In this document: in pieces, positions 24,721 to 34,292 of the stretch
How positions within the stretch are numbered: the first letter of the stretch is position 1
Layout: every line of letters starts with the position of its first letter
Assembly: GCF_021233355.1 (NCBI RefSeq)
Contig: NZ_CP089507.1
Coordinates: forward strand, 1,302,001 to 1,366,000
DNA length: 64,000 bases
Origin: Luteimonas fraxinea
Lineage (GTDB): Bacteria > Pseudomonadota > Gammaproteobacteria > Xanthomonadales > Xanthomonadaceae
Reading direction: 5' to 3'
Program-made: the position numbers and the translations under genes
The notes under the pieces: model-generated
What the model was told of the DNA's origin: nothing
Database searches by the model: none
What the model saw: only the letters and a program-made list of their open reading frames with translations

Positions 24721-26199
24721 ATGCACCTCAAGATTCCGCTGCGCCAGCAATGGTTCGGCAACGTCCGCGGCGACGTGCTCGCCGGACTCGTCGTCGCGCT
24801 CGCACTCATTCCCGAGGCGATCGCGTTCTCGATCATCGCCGGCGTCGATCCGCGCGTCGGTCTTTACGCCTCGTTCTCGATGGCGGTGGTCACCGCGATC
24901 GTCGGCGGCCGACCCGCGATGATTTCCGCCGCCACCGGTGCGATGGCGCTGGTGATGGTCACACTGGTGCGCGATCACGGCCTGCAATACCTGCTGGTCG
25001 CAACCCTGCTCGCGGGCGTGTTCCAGATCCTCGCCGGCGTGCTGAAACTCGCATCGCTGATGCGCTTCGTCTCGCGCTCGGTGATCACCGGTTTCGTCAA
25101 TGCGCTGGCGATCCTGATCTTCGCCGCGCAGCTGCCGGAACTGATCGGCATGCCGTGGACGGTGTACGCACTGTGCGCGGCGGCGCTGGCGATCATCTAC
25201 GGCTTGCCGCGCCTCACCCGCGCCGTGCCGTCGCCGCTGGTCGCGATCGTCGCGATGACCGTGCTCGTCGCCGCGATGGGCATTGACGTGCGCACCGTGT
25301 CCGACATGGGCGCGCTGCCCGACAGCCTGCCGGTGTTCCTGCTGCCCGACGTGCCGTGGACGCTGGAGACGTTGCGCATCGTGCTGCCGGTGTCGGCAAC
25401 GCTCGCCGTGGTCGGCCTGCTGGAATCGCTGCTGACCGCGCGCATCGTTGACGACATGACCGACACACCCAGCGACAAGCACCGCGAATGCGTGGGTCAG
25501 GGCGCGGCCAACATCGCCACCGGCTTCCTTGGCGGCATGGCCGGCTGCGCGATGATCGGCCAGTCGGTGATCAACGTGAAATCCGGCGGTCGCGGGCGGT
25601 TGTCGTCGATGGTTGCCGGCACCGTGCTGCTGGCCCTGGTGGTGTTCGCCGGGCCGTGGGTCGGGATGATTCCGATGGCCGCGCTGGTCGCGGTGATGAT
25701 CATGGTCTCGATCGGTACCTTCAGCTGGCAGTCGCTGCTGGATCTGCGCCGGCATCCGCCGGGATCGAGCGTGGTGATGCTCAGCACCGTCGTCGTCACC
25801 GTGGCCACGCACGATCTCGCCAAGGGCGTGCTGACCGGCGTGTTGCTGTCGGCGCTGTTCTTCGCCCGGCGCGTCGGCCGGCTGCTGGATGTCGAGGATT
25901 CGATCGATGCCGACGGCACCCGCCGCTACGTCGTGCGCGGCCAGGTGTTCTTCGCATCGGCCAATGCGTTCGGCGACGCCTTCGATCTGCTGGAACCCGT
26001 GCCGCGCATCGTGATCGATCTGACACACGCGCACTTCTGGGATCTCAGCGCGATCGGCGCACTCGACACCGTGGTGATGAAACTGCGCGCACGCGGCGTC
26101 GACGTCGACGTACTCGGCCTCAATGCCGCGAGCGCGACGCTGGTCGAACGGCTCGGCGTGCACGACAAGCCGGGGGCGACGCGCGTCGCCGGCCACTGA
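24721..26199 (+). CDS. SulP-family anion transporter with C-terminal STAS domain
   Basis: The product has 492 residues. The start [20 protein letters not shown] is the SulP signature, and about 10-12 membrane helices follow. Residues about 400-480 form a short STAS domain ([20 protein letters not shown], then [12 protein letters not shown]), with a serine in the usual regulatory loop. The family carries sulfate, bicarbonate, dicarboxylates or chloride. The substrate is not evident, and no carbonic anhydrase or sulfur gene is adjacent. The gene stands alone, and the next gene starts 91 nt downstream. Confidence 0.9.
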   Translation: MHLKIPLRQQWFGNVRGDVLAGLVVALALIPEAIAFSIIAGVDPRVGLYASFSMAVVTAIVGGRPAMISAATGAMALVMVTLVRDHGLQYLLVATLLAGVFQILAGVLKLASLMRFVSRSVITGFVNALAILIFAAQLPELIGMPWTVYALCAAALAIIYGLPRLTRAVPSPLVAIVAMTVLVAAMGIDVRTVSDMGALPDSLPVFLLPDVPWTLETLRIVLPVSATLAVVGLLESLLTARIVDDMTDTPSDKHRECVGQGAANIATGFLGGMAGCAMIGQSVINVKSGGRGRLSSMVAGTVLLALVVFAGPWVGMIPMAALVAVMIMVSIGTFSWQSLLDLRRHPPGSSVVMLSTVVVTVATHDLAKGVLTGVLLSALFFARRVGRLLDVEDSIDADGTRRYVVRGQVFFASANAFGDAFDLLEPVPRIVIDLTHAHFWDLSAIGALDTVVMKLRARGVDVDVLGLNAASATLVERLGVHDKPGATRVAGH

Positions 26200-26290
26200 A
26201 TCCGACCTGATCCATGGCGCGCGGCGCGGTGTAACGGACCGGTCCACCGGTCGTCTTGTCGCTGGCTGGAGCCGGGTCCAGACTGGCGTC

Positions 26291-27991
26291 ATGTCGCGCG
26301 TCCCGCCCGCTTCCCCGCCGTCCGCGACCGTGCGCGCGCATCGCTACGCGCCCCGCGACTGGGCGCCGCACGAGCGGCCGATGATGCCGGGCTCGCCATC
26401 GACGCCGCTGCATTCCACGCGGCGTCGCATCGCGTTCGGCATCGTCGGTTTCATCGTCGCGATGACCGGTGGCCTCGGCAACGCGCTGGTCACCGCGAAT
26501 CTGGTCAACCTGCAGGGCGCGCTGGGCGCGTATGCATCGGAGATCGCCTGGCTGCCGGCGGCCTACGTGATGACCAACGTGTCGATGAACATCCTGCTGG
26601 TGAAATTCCGCCAGCAGTTCGGCCTGCGGCTGTTCACCGAGGCGTTCCTGATTCTCTATGCGCTGATCACGCTGGCGCATCTGTTCGTCAACGATCTGGG
26701 CTCGGCGATCGCGGTGCGCGCCGGCCACGGCATCGCCGGCGCCGCGCTCAACACGCTGGGCCTGTACTACATGCTGCAGGCGTTTCCGCAGAAGCATCGT
26801 CTGCGCGGCCTGGTGATCGGCCTGGGCATCGCGCAGCTCGCACTGCCACTGGCGCGCGTGTTCTCGACCGATCTGCTCGAGTTCGGCGAATGGCGCGGGC
26901 TGTACATGTTCGAACTCGGGCTGGCGCTGGTCGCGCTCGGTGGCGTGCTGCTGCTCAAACTGCCGCCCGGTGATCGCCACAAGGCCTTCGAGCCGCTGGA
27001 CTTCGTGACCTTCGGCCTGTTCGCGCCCGGCATCGCGCTGTTGACCGCGGTGCTCGCGCAGGGACGGCTCGCATGGTGGACGGAAACCGCGTGGCTGGGC
27101 TGGGCGCTGGCCGGCGCGTTCGTGCTGGTGACGGCGGCGATCGCGATCGAACACTTCCGTGCGCGGCCGCTGCTCAATACGCGCTGGCTCGCGACCGGCT
27201 CGATGCTGCGGCTGGCGCTGGCGATCGTGCTGATCCGCATCGTGCTGTCGGAGCAGGCGACCGGCGCGGTCGGATTCCTGCAGGCGCTGGGCCTCGGCAA
27301 CGAGCAGATGCGCACGCTGTTCGTGATCGTGCTCATCGGCAGCGTCGCCGGACTGGCGACGAGCGCGCTGACCATCAACCCTGCGAAGACCTGGCAACCT
27401 GTACTGATCTCGCTGGCGCTGATGATGACCGGTGCGCTGATGGATGCGCAGGCGAGCAACGTCACCCGGCCCGAGCAGATGTATGTGAGCCAGTTCCTGC
27501 TCGCGTTCGGCAGCACGTTCTTCCTCGGGCCGATGCTGATCGCCGGCATCGGTCCGGTGATCAGCCAGCCCCGCAACCTGATCAGTTTCGTCGTGCTGTT
27601 CGGAATGACCCAGAACCTCGGTGGCCTTCTCGGCTCCGCGCTGCTGGGCACGTTCCAGACGATGCGCGAGAAGTTCCATTCCAGCGTGCTGACCGAGCAC
27701 CTGACCCTGCTCGATCCGCTGGTCGCCGCGCGCGTGCAGGCCACCGCGAACGGCTACTCCGCGACCATCGCCGATCCCGCGCAGCGCAACGCACTCGCGG
27801 TACGCGCGCTCGGCAGCGCGGCCACGCGCGAGGCCAATGTGCTGGCCTACAACGATGTCTTCCTGCTGATCGCCTTCATCGCGTTCTGCACGCTGGTGTG
27901 GATCATCGCGTCGCGGGTCTGGGCGCGTCTGCGCGCCGCGCCGGCAACGCCCGCATCGCCACCCTCTTCTGCCGCCCCGGATTCCGCATGA
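26291..27991 (+). CDS. MFS efflux pump, DHA2 (EmrB/QacA) type
   Basis: The product has 566 residues from the ATG at 26291; longer frames have no ribosome site. About 14 membrane helices are visible, matching the DHA2 family. GGLGNALVTANLVNLQGALG is the first helix and DLGSAIAVRAGHGIAGAALN lies near the family's motif C region. It overlaps the following HlyD-type gene (ATGA), giving a two-component exporter like EmrAB. A TolC partner is not encoded here. The 45-residue hydrophilic N terminus is unusually long. The substrate is unknown. Confidence 0.9.
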   Translation: MSRVPPASPPSATVRAHRYAPRDWAPHERPMMPGSPSTPLHSTRRRIAFGIVGFIVAMTGGLGNALVTANLVNLQGALGAYASEIAWLPAAYVMTNVSMNILLVKFRQQFGLRLFTEAFLILYALITLAHLFVNDLGSAIAVRAGHGIAGAALNTLGLYYMLQAFPQKHRLRGLVIGLGIAQLALPLARVFSTDLLEFGEWRGLYMFELGLALVALGGVLLLKLPPGDRHKAFEPLDFVTFGLFAPGIALLTAVLAQGRLAWWTETAWLGWALAGAFVLVTAAIAIEHFRARPLLNTRWLATGSMLRLALAIVLIRIVLSEQATGAVGFLQALGLGNEQMRTLFVIVLIGSVAGLATSALTINPAKTWQPVLISLALMMTGALMDAQASNVTRPEQMYVSQFLLAFGSTFFLGPMLIAGIGPVISQPRNLISFVVLFGMTQNLGGLLGSALLGTFQTMREKFHSSVLTEHLTLLDPLVAARVQATANGYSATIADPAQRNALAVRALGSAATREANVLAYNDVFLLIAFIAFCTLVWIIASRVWARLRAAPATPASPPSSAAPDSA

Positions 27992-29115
27992 GCGCACCCG
28001 CCCCGACACCCCCACCCGAACAGCCGGCCGCGCCGTCACGTCGCCGACGCGTGCTGCAGATCGCCGCGTTCGCCGCGGTCGCGCTGGCCGGCGTGTTGCT
28101 GGTGCTCTACGCCTGGCGCCTGCCGCCGTTCGGCAGCAGTGTGCAGAGCACCGAGAACGCGACCGTGCGCGGCCGCGTGACGCTGATCGCGCCGCAGGTC
28201 TCGGGCTATGTCACCGAGGTCGCGGTGCAGGATTTCGAGGCGGTGACGCGTGGGCAGCTGCTGGTGACCATTGACGACCGCATCTACCGCCAGCGTTTCG
28301 AACAGGCCGAGGCCAACCTGCGCGTGCAGCAGGCTGCGCTGGCGAACGCCACACAGTCGCGACGCAGTGCCGAAGCCGGCATCGCACGCAGCGCTGCCGA
28401 CATCGCCGCGACGCGCGCGCAGTCGAACGTCGCCGCGATCGACCTGCGCCGGATCGAACAACTCGCCGCGCAGAAACTCATTTCCGAACACGACCGCGAT
28501 CTCGCCCGCGCCAGCGATGCGCAGGCACGTGCGTCGGCCGCGCAGGCACGCGCATCGCTCGACATTTCCGAACAGGATGCGCGCAGTGTCGACGTCAACC
28601 GCGAGAGTCTGGAAGCCGCGGTCGCCAGCGCCGAAGCGGCGGTGCGTCTGGCGAAGATCGATCTCGACAACACGCGCATCACCGCGCCCGACGACGGCCT
28701 GCTCGGCCAGGTCACCGTGCGCCAGGGCGCGCTGGTCAACGCGGGCACGCAGCTGATGGCCGTGGTGCCAGCCGATGTCTGGGTGCTGGCGAACATGAAG
28801 GAAACGCAGATGGTCGACATGCGCGTCGGCCAGCCGGCGAGCTTCACCGTCGACGCACTGGGTGGCGCGCGACTGACCGGTCGCGTCGAGCGCATTTCAC
28901 CCGCGACCGGTTCGGAGTTCAGCGTGCTGCCCGCGGACAACGCGACCGGCAACTTCGTCAAGATCGCGCAGCGGATTCCGGTGCGGATCGCGGTGGATCG
29001 CGATCAGCCGCTGGCGGCGCGGTTGCGGCCCGGCATGTCAGTGGAGGTCAGTGTGGATACGGGCGCGGCGGTGCGGGAAGACGCTGGCGAGGCGCCGGCG
29101 TCGCGCGCGCCGTGA
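27988..29115 (+). CDS. HlyD/EmrA-family membrane fusion protein
   Basis: The product has 375 residues. A single N-terminal helix (AAFAAVALAGVLLVLYAW) is followed by the split biotinyl-lipoyl domain (LIAPQVSGYVTEVAVQDFEA, later TRITAPDDGLLGQVTVRQGA). Between the halves lies an Ala/Arg-rich coiled-coil hairpin of about 130 residues. The beta-barrel part contains VWVLANMKETQMVDMRVGQ. It bridges the inner-membrane EmrB-like pump to an outer-membrane channel. Translationally coupled to the MFS gene. Confidence 0.92.
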   Translation: MSAPAPTPPPEQPAAPSRRRRVLQIAAFAAVALAGVLLVLYAWRLPPFGSSVQSTENATVRGRVTLIAPQVSGYVTEVAVQDFEAVTRGQLLVTIDDRIYRQRFEQAEANLRVQQAALANATQSRRSAEAGIARSAADIAATRAQSNVAAIDLRRIEQLAAQKLISEHDRDLARASDAQARASAAQARASLDISEQDARSVDVNRESLEAAVASAEAAVRLAKIDLDNTRITAPDDGLLGQVTVRQGALVNAGTQLMAVVPADVWVLANMKETQMVDMRVGQPASFTVDALGGARLTGRVERISPATGSEFSVLPADNATGNFVKIAQRIPVRIAVDRDQPLAARLRPGMSVEVSVDTGAAVREDAGEAPASRAP

Positions 29116-29132
29116 GTCCGCTGCTGTTGCCC

Positions 29133-29314
29133 GTCATTCCAGCGTCCGCTGGAATCCATTTTCGCTTTCGGATGTCTGTTCCGCTGAGGTAACCGGTACT
29201 GGTGTTGTCGAGCGCACGACAGTTGTTTCAGGGTCCGCCTAGCGGACCCCAAGCAAGATCAAAATGGATTCCAGCCTGACCAGCCATTCGGCTGTTGAAA
29301 ACCGCTGGAATGAC
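29133..29314. repeat. MITE-like element, second member of the 7069-7173 family
   Basis: Ends are GTCATTCCAGC..GCTGGAATCC (29133-29155) and GGATTCCAGC..GCTGGAATGAC (29265-29314). The layout equals that at 7069-7173, but the hairpin stems read CCAGC/GCTGG in place of CCCGC/GCGGG, a paired change. AAAATGG/CCATTTT extends the symmetry. A perfect 8-bp hairpin (GGGTCCGC-CTA-GCGGACCC, 29231-29249) lies inside. No gene is present in 29116-29345. Confidence 0.8.
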
Positions 29315-29345
29315 AGGGTGCCTGGCGACTTAGCCACGTCGATTC

Positions 29346-29978
29346 TCAGAAACCCAACGCCGCCTCCAACACCGGCTTCGCCCACTCCGGCGTCTTCGCC
29401 AGCGCGGCCAGATCATCCGCATCCGGCACCACCAGCCTGCCGTCGACCATCTCCAGCAGCAGCACCGGATCCGGCACCGCTTTCCCGCGCGCGACTTCGA
29501 CGCTGTTGTCGTAGACCTGCAGCTGCGCGACCACCGGCATCAACGCGATCAGGTTTTCGCGCGCACGCGTCCACCGCGCGCGGATGCTGGCTTCGGGAAT
29601 GTCGTGGCCGCCGACCGCGACGCGCGCCTGCACGCGCGCGATGTGCTGCTCGGCCGAGGACAGCCCGCAGAACCACATCAGCACGCCGTGGGTGCGCGCG
29701 GCTTCTGCGATGCGCGCCGGCACGGTGTTGCCGCCCAGCGTGGTTTCGAATGCATGGCTATGGCCGTGTGCGAGTGCGACGTCGAGCCGGCGCATGCCTT
29801 CCTGCCAGGCCTCCGCATTCGCTTCGGGCATCGTGCAGCCGGTTGCGGCGGCCAGTTCGCGCGCGAAGGTGTCGGGGTTGAACCACGTCATGCCGGCGCG
29901 TTCGAGCAGATGGCCGCCGACCGAACTCTTGCCGGCGCCGTTGACGCCCGCCAGCACGTAGAGGACCGGACGCGCCAC
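29346..29978 (-). CDS. Zeta-toxin-like P-loop kinase
   Basis: The product has 210 residues. The Walker A motif is AGVNGAGKSSVGGHL, followed by MTWFNPDTFARELAA and the segment SHAFETTLGGNTVP, all typical of the zeta toxin/AAA ATPase family. Zeta toxins phosphorylate UDP-N-acetylglucosamine and block wall synthesis; some chromosomal relatives have other substrates. It starts 2 nt after the stop of a Phd-like antitoxin gene, which fits a toxin-antitoxin module. No epsilon-type antitoxin is present. Confidence 0.8.
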   Translation of the reverse strand: MARPVLYVLAGVNGAGKSSVGGHLLERAGMTWFNPDTFARELAAATGCTMPEANAEAWQEGMRRLDVALAHGHSHAFETTLGGNTVPARIAEAARTHGVLMWFCGLSSAEQHIARVQARVAVGGHDIPEASIRARWTRARENLIALMPVVAQLQVYDNSVEVARGKAVPDPVLLLEMVDGRLVVPDADDLAALAKTPEWAKPVLEAALGF

Positions 29979-29980
29979 GC

Positions 29981-30337
29981 TCAGCAGGTCGCGCCGGCCT
30001 TGACCTTGCCGCGCAGCCGCGCGGGGCCACGCATCGCGTCACGCAGGCGCGTGCCGGCGTCGTCGGCCTGCAGCGTGGCCAGGCGCGCGTCGAAACGTGT
30101 GCGCAGGGTGTCGAGCGCCGAACGCTGCGCCGCGCCGGCGGCGTCGAGTGCCTGCAGGATGGCGCCGTATTCCTCGGCCGAGAGGATCACCGCCTCGGGC
30201 GTGTTGTGATTCGTCACCACAACCTTGCCGCCGCGGGCGATGGTCTTCATCACGCCGCGCCAGCCGAGTTTCTTGACGTCGGAGGCCGGCGTGCGCGGCA
30301 GCGCATCGAGGGCGTCGAGCTTGAGGGACATCGTCAT
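29981..30337 (-). CDS. Phd/YefM-type antitoxin
   Basis: The product has 118 residues from the ATG at 30337, which has CAGGAG 8 nt upstream; a start at 30361 is possible but overlaps the putative operator. DVKKLGWRGVMKTIARGGKV followed by VVTNHNTPEAVILSAEEYGA is the Phd/YefM DNA-binding fold. The C-terminal half is helical and basic and would wrap the toxin. It is directly coupled to the zeta-like toxin gene and probably represses the module with it. Confidence 0.82.
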   Translation of the reverse strand: MTMSLKLDALDALPRTPASDVKKLGWRGVMKTIARGGKVVVTNHNTPEAVILSAEEYGAILQALDAAGAAQRSALDTLRTRFDARLATLQADDAGTRLRDAMRGPARLRGKVKAGATC

Positions 30338-30360
30338 CGCGGTCGCTCCTGCGGCGGGCA

Positions 30361-30377
30361 TGGGGAAATATACCCCA
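30361..30377. promoter_or_regulatory. Candidate operator/promoter of the antitoxin-toxin pair
   Basis: TGGGGAAATATACCCCA is an inverted repeat (TGGGG-N7-CCCCA) with an A/T centre in a G+C-rich region. On the minus strand it contains TATATT, a plausible -10 box, just ahead of the antitoxin gene. Phd-family antitoxins bind such palindromes. That assignment is inferred. Confidence 0.5.
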
Positions 30378-30424
30378 ATTGGCCTATCTGGCCCTTCACG
30401 CGATGCCCGGTGTTCCGGACCCGC

Positions 30425-30868
30425 TCAGCGACGGGAGAAGCGCAGCACCATCCACAGGATGAGCGCGAGCAGGTTCACCCCCAGCGCCGCGGTCGACGGG
30501 CCAGCCAGCGCGAGCCGGAAGGCCTCCGACGGCACCGACCAGTCGAGGTCGACCACGACGCTGCGGCCGAAACGGAACTGCAGCGGCACCGTGGCGCCGG
30601 CGTGCCAGGCGTAGCTCAGCCACGGCGTGGCGATGACCGGAATCTGCAGGGCGAGCGCGATCCGTGACAGGCGCTCGCCGAGGGCGTCGCCTTCGAGCAG
30701 CAGCACGCCGGCGATCATCGCGAACGTCGACAGCAGCAGGCCGATCACCAGCACCAGCACCGCGCTACCGCCGAAGCCGCCGGAGGCCAGCCGCATCAGC
30801 GTGCTGGCGAGGCCGTAGAAACCACCGGCGATCTGCAGGATCGCGACGAGTCGAAGCAACACGGACAT
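30425..30868 (-). CDS. Hypothetical four-helix membrane protein
   Basis: The product has 147 residues with four hydrophobic helices (near residues 5-22, 35-58, 70-88 and 123-143). The region between helices 3 and 4 is hydrophilic (RFGRSVVVDLDWSVPSEAF) and likely faces the periplasm. I do not recognise a family. It lies between the toxin-antitoxin pair and a DUF1176 lipoprotein gene on the same strand, with 51 nt to the latter. Codon use and the clean start support a real gene. Confidence 0.6.
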   Translation of the reverse strand: MSVLLRLVAILQIAGGFYGLASTLMRLASGGFGGSAVLVLVIGLLLSTFAMIAGVLLLEGDALGERLSRIALALQIPVIATPWLSYAWHAGATVPLQFRFGRSVVVDLDWSVPSEAFRLALAGPSTAALGVNLLALILWMVLRFSRR

Positions 30869-30919
30869 GGGCGGCGCACCGGACAGGGCGGGCGATTGTG
30901 GCGCCGTCGCCCGGCGGGC

Positions 30920-32122
30920 TCAAGGCGCGGCGGCAGGCTCGGCCACGCGCCACAGCACCGGCCATGCATCGGCGCTCAGGCCACCGCACGTCTGCATCTC
31001 GGCGTAGTGCGACAGCTGGAATGCCTGGCCATCGAACTGCCATGTCGCTTCGAAGCCGCAGTCGCCGATGCCGCGGCCCTTCGCGAACTGCGCGAGCGTG
31101 CCGTTGGCGGCATCCAGGCCCGGGCTGACCAGCAGGTCGAAATCCTCGCTGGGGTTCACGCTGTCGTCGGAGAGTTTCGGCGCCGGCAGGGTCAGCCGCG
31201 TGACGTCGCTGCCGTCGCGCGCGGCGCGGAATACCAGGCTCGAGCCCTGATAGGCGCCGCTGTAGCAGCTGATGAAGACCAGCGCGTGATCCACATCGAG
31301 CGGATGGGCGGCGTCCTCGCGCGAGACATCGAAATCGCCGCCCGCCTCGTTGCACTCGTGCGTACGCAGCGCGGCGACCTGCGTGTCACGCACGCTGCGC
31401 GTCAGACGCGCGGCATCGGCGTCCGACAACGGCGGCGGTGCCGAAGCGGGCTGCGCCAGGACCGGCAACGCCGGCGCCGCAGGAATCGCCGCGGCATCCT
31501 GCTCGCCGCGTCGTGCCCACGCGCCGGGCGTATCGAGTCGCTGCTGATGTTCGTCGATGTAGAGCAGCGCCGCGTTGAGGCCCGACAACGACACGCTGCG
31601 GTCCTGGTCGTCGCCCAGACGCGTGCCATTGCGGACCAGATCGATGAAGCGCGCAATCGCTACGGGATCCTCGATACGCAAGGCAGCGTTCTCACCTGCA
31701 TCGCGCTGCCACGGCAACGCCGCGATCGCGGGTGCGGCGATACCGTCGAGTCGCAGTGTCGAGGCGTCCACGTCGGCCCACGGCGCGCTCAGCAGCAGTG
31801 TCTGCGTGCCATCGACGCCGGCATCGCGGGTCAACGACAGCACCAGTCCCGGCGCGGCGTCGGTGACGCCGATCGCAGCGCAGCGGCGGATGTTGTCGCA
31901 GGCGACCGTGACGTCGCGGAAGGTCCGGTAGACCGGCAGGGCGGGCGTGCCGGCGGGTGACGCCGGCAGTGCGGATGTATCCGCGGAAGACGCGGCATCG
32001 CTATCCGGTACCGCCACAGACGCGGTCGTGGATGCCGGCGTCTCCGCATCGCGTTGCGTGCACGCGCCCAACGACACAAGCAGCGCCACCAAGAGTACCG
32101 ATTTGCAGGCGGCGTTCGACAT
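30920..32122 (-). CDS. DUF1176-family lipoprotein
   Basis: The product has 400 residues. A lipoprotein signal ends in the lipobox SLGAC (Cys21), and an Ala/Ser/Thr/Pro-rich tether follows to about residue 62. The DUF1176 part is recognised by VACDNIRRCAAIGV near its start and GIGDCGFEATWQF near its end, with several Cys that could form disulfides. This family is of unknown function and widespread in proteobacterial envelopes. Transcribed with the same direction as hslU but separated from it by a hairpin. Confidence 0.78.
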   Translation of the reverse strand: MSNAACKSVLLVALLVSLGACTQRDAETPASTTASVAVPDSDAASSADTSALPASPAGTPALPVYRTFRDVTVACDNIRRCAAIGVTDAAPGLVLSLTRDAGVDGTQTLLLSAPWADVDASTLRLDGIAAPAIAALPWQRDAGENAALRIEDPVAIARFIDLVRNGTRLGDDQDRSVSLSGLNAALLYIDEHQQRLDTPGAWARRGEQDAAAIPAAPALPVLAQPASAPPPLSDADAARLTRSVRDTQVAALRTHECNEAGGDFDVSREDAAHPLDVDHALVFISCYSGAYQGSSLVFRAARDGSDVTRLTLPAPKLSDDSVNPSEDFDLLVSPGLDAANGTLAQFAKGRGIGDCGFEATWQFDGQAFQLSHYAEMQTCGGLSADAWPVLWRVAEPAAAP

Positions 32123-32135
32123 CGCGACGTTTCCA

Positions 32136-32163
32136 ACGAAAGGGCCCGCAATGATGCGGGCCC
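32136..32163 (-). terminator. Hairpin after hslU
   Basis: GGGCCCGCA-ATGA-TGCGGGCCC is a perfect 9-bp stem. Read on the minus strand it is followed by TTTCGTT, a weak T run, just after the hslU stop. It probably ends the lptM-to-hslU transcript. Confidence 0.65.
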
Positions 32164-32192
32164 GGGGTTCGATCGTGGTGAACGCGGATGCG

Positions 32193-33578
32193 TCAGAGGA
32201 TGTAGCGGCTCAGATCCTGGTCCTGCACCAGATCACCCAGCTGCTGGTCGACGTACGCGCGATCGATGAGCACCGTGCCGCCCTTGTCGGGCGCCTCGAA
32301 GCTCAGCGAATCGAGCAGGCGTTCGAGCACCGTGTGCAGACGACGCGCGCCGATGTTTTCCTGGCGCTCGTTGACGTGCGCGGCGATCTCGGCGAGCCGG
32401 TCCACCGCATCCGGCGCGAACGTCAGGCCGACGCCTTCGGTCTTGAGCAGCTGCACATACTGCGTGGTCAGCGCCGCCTTGGGCTCGGTGAGGATGCGGA
32501 CGAAATCGTCCTTGGTCAGCGCGGTCAGTTCGACGCGGATCGGGAAGCGGCCCTGCATCTCGGGAATCAGATCGCTGGGCTTGGCGAGGTGGAACGCGCC
32601 CGACGCGATGAAGAGGATGTGGTCGGTCTTCACCGAGCCGTACTTGGTGCTGACCGTGCTGCCTTCGACCAGCGGCAGCAGATCGCGCTGCACGCCTTCG
32701 CGGCTCACGTCGGCGCCGCTCGACCCGCCTTCGCTGCGCTTGGCGACCTTGTCGATCTCGTCGATGAAGACGATGCCGTGCTGCTCGCAGGCCTCGATCG
32801 CGGCTTCGCGCACATCGTCCTCGTTGACCAGCTTGCCGGCTTCTTCCTCGACCAGCTGCGGACGCGCGGCGCGGATCGTCAGCTTGCGCTTGTGGGTCTT
32901 GCCGCCGCCGAGATTGGCGAACATCTGCCGCAGCTGCTGGCCCATTTCCTCCATGCCCGGCGGCGTCATGATGTCCATGCCCTGCCCGGCGCTGAGTTCG
33001 AGTTCGATCTCGCGATCGTCGAGATCGCCTGCACGCAACTGGCGGCGCAGCTTCTGCCGCGTCTCCGATTCCTTCGACGAGGGCTCGGCGCCGATGTCGA
33101 CGGTCGCACTCTGCGCGCCAAAACCGAACGCCGGCTGCGCGGCTTCGCGCTTGGGCAGCAGCGCATCGAGGATGCGGTCCTCGGCGCGGTCCTCGGCCTG
33201 CGTGCGCACGCGCACCTTGGCCTGTTCGCGATACAGCTTGACCGCCGTGTCGGCGAGGTCGCGGATGATCTGCTCGACGTCCTTGCCGACGTAGCCGACC
33301 TCGGTGAAGCGCGTCGCCTCGACCTTGACAAACGGCGCATTGGCGAGCGTCGCCAGACGACGCGCGATCTCGGTCTTGCCGACGCCGGTCGGGCCGATCA
33401 TCAGGATGTTCTTGGGCATGACTTCATTACGCAGATCGTCATCGAGCTGCGCGCGGCGCCAGCGGTTGCGCAGTGCGATCGCGACGGCGCGCTTGGCGGC
33501 GTTCTGGCCGACGATGTGGCGATCGAGTTCCTGCACGATCTCGCGCGGGGTCATGGTCGAGGAATTGGCATTCGTCAT
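32193..33578 (-). CDS. hslU: ATP-dependent protease ATPase subunit HslU
   Basis: The product has 461 residues from the ATG at 33578 ([18 protein letters not shown]); an upstream extension is not supported. The Walker A motif is [15 protein letters not shown] and Walker B is IVFIDEIDK. The intermediate I-domain and the C-terminal DLSRYIL tail, which inserts into HslV, are intact. HslU unfolds substrates and feeds them to the HslV peptidase. hslV lies 91 nt upstream on the same strand. Confidence 0.97.
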   Translation of the reverse strand: MTNANSSTMTPREIVQELDRHIVGQNAAKRAVAIALRNRWRRAQLDDDLRNEVMPKNILMIGPTGVGKTEIARRLATLANAPFVKVEATRFTEVGYVGKDVEQIIRDLADTAVKLYREQAKVRVRTQAEDRAEDRILDALLPKREAAQPAFGFGAQSATVDIGAEPSSKESETRQKLRRQLRAGDLDDREIELELSAGQGMDIMTPPGMEEMGQQLRQMFANLGGGKTHKRKLTIRAARPQLVEEEAGKLVNEDDVREAAIEACEQHGIVFIDEIDKVAKRSEGGSSGADVSREGVQRDLLPLVEGSTVSTKYGSVKTDHILFIASGAFHLAKPSDLIPEMQGRFPIRVELTALTKDDFVRILTEPKAALTTQYVQLLKTEGVGLTFAPDAVDRLAEIAAHVNERQENIGARRLHTVLERLLDSLSFEAPDKGGTVLIDRAYVDQQLGDLVQDQDLSRYIL

Positions 33579-33669
33579 GGGAATCGGGTGTCCGTAGAAG
33601 CGTGGGCGGGTGCGCGCGACCGGCGGACGCGTGCGACCCGGCGGATCGCCACGCGCCGCCGCAGGTCGA

Positions 33670-34224
33670 TCACAACTCTTCGACCACCACGTTGCGGTTG
33701 GTGTAGATGCAGATGTCGCCGGCGATGTTGAGCGACTCGACGGCGACGGTGCGCGCATCGAGTTCGGTGTGCGCGAGCAGCGCGCGCGCCGCCGACAAGG
33801 CATAGGAGCCGCCGGAACCGATCGCGATGATGCCGTCGTCGGGTTCGATGATGTCGCCGTTGCCGCTGATGATCAGCGAGGTCTCGGCATCGGCCACGGC
33901 GAGCAGTGCTTCGAGCTTTCCGTAGCGGCGATCGGTGCGCCAGTCCTTGACCAGCTCCACCGCGGCGCGGACCAGCTGGCCGCCGTGCTGCTGCAACTTG
34001 CCTTCGAAGAGTTCGAACAGGGTGAACGCATCGGCAGCGGCGCCGGCGAATCCGGCGAGCACCTTGCCGCCTTCGCCCAGGCGACGCACCTTGCGCGCGT
34101 TGCCTTTCATGATGGTGTGGCCGAGCGTGACCTGGCCGTCGCCGGCGACGACCACCTTGCCGCCCTTGCGGATCGACACGATCGTCGTGGCGTGGAATAC
34201 GTTGGGATTCTGGCTGGGGTCCAT
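33670..34224 (-). CDS. hslV: ATP-dependent protease peptidase subunit HslV
   Basis: The product has 184 residues from the ATG at 34224, which has GGAGG 4 nt ahead. The segment [15 protein letters not shown] shows the N-terminal nucleophile: removal of the leader exposes the catalytic Thr, as in all Hsl[10 protein letters not shown] and [15 protein letters not shown] are typical. HslV forms a double hexamer with HslU. A longer start at 34248 would add eight residues and is less likely. Confidence 0.97.
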   Translation of the reverse strand: MDPSQNPNVFHATTIVSIRKGGKVVVAGDGQVTLGHTIMKGNARKVRRLGEGGKVLAGFAGAAADAFTLFELFEGKLQQHGGQLVRAAVELVKDWRTDRRYGKLEALLAVADAETSLIISGNGDIIEPDDGIIAIGSGGSYALSAARALLAHTELDARTVAVESLNIAGDICIYTNRNVVVEEL

Positions 34225-34292
34225 GCGGCCTCCAAGGATCGAATCCACTGGATGGGGCCGCGCCCGCCCGGATCAAGGCATCCGACGTTGCG

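Noticed and set aside
30896..31960. Plus-strand frame opposite the DUF1176 lipoprotein
   Set aside because: It has antisense composition and no start signal. The minus-strand product has a lipobox and family motifs.
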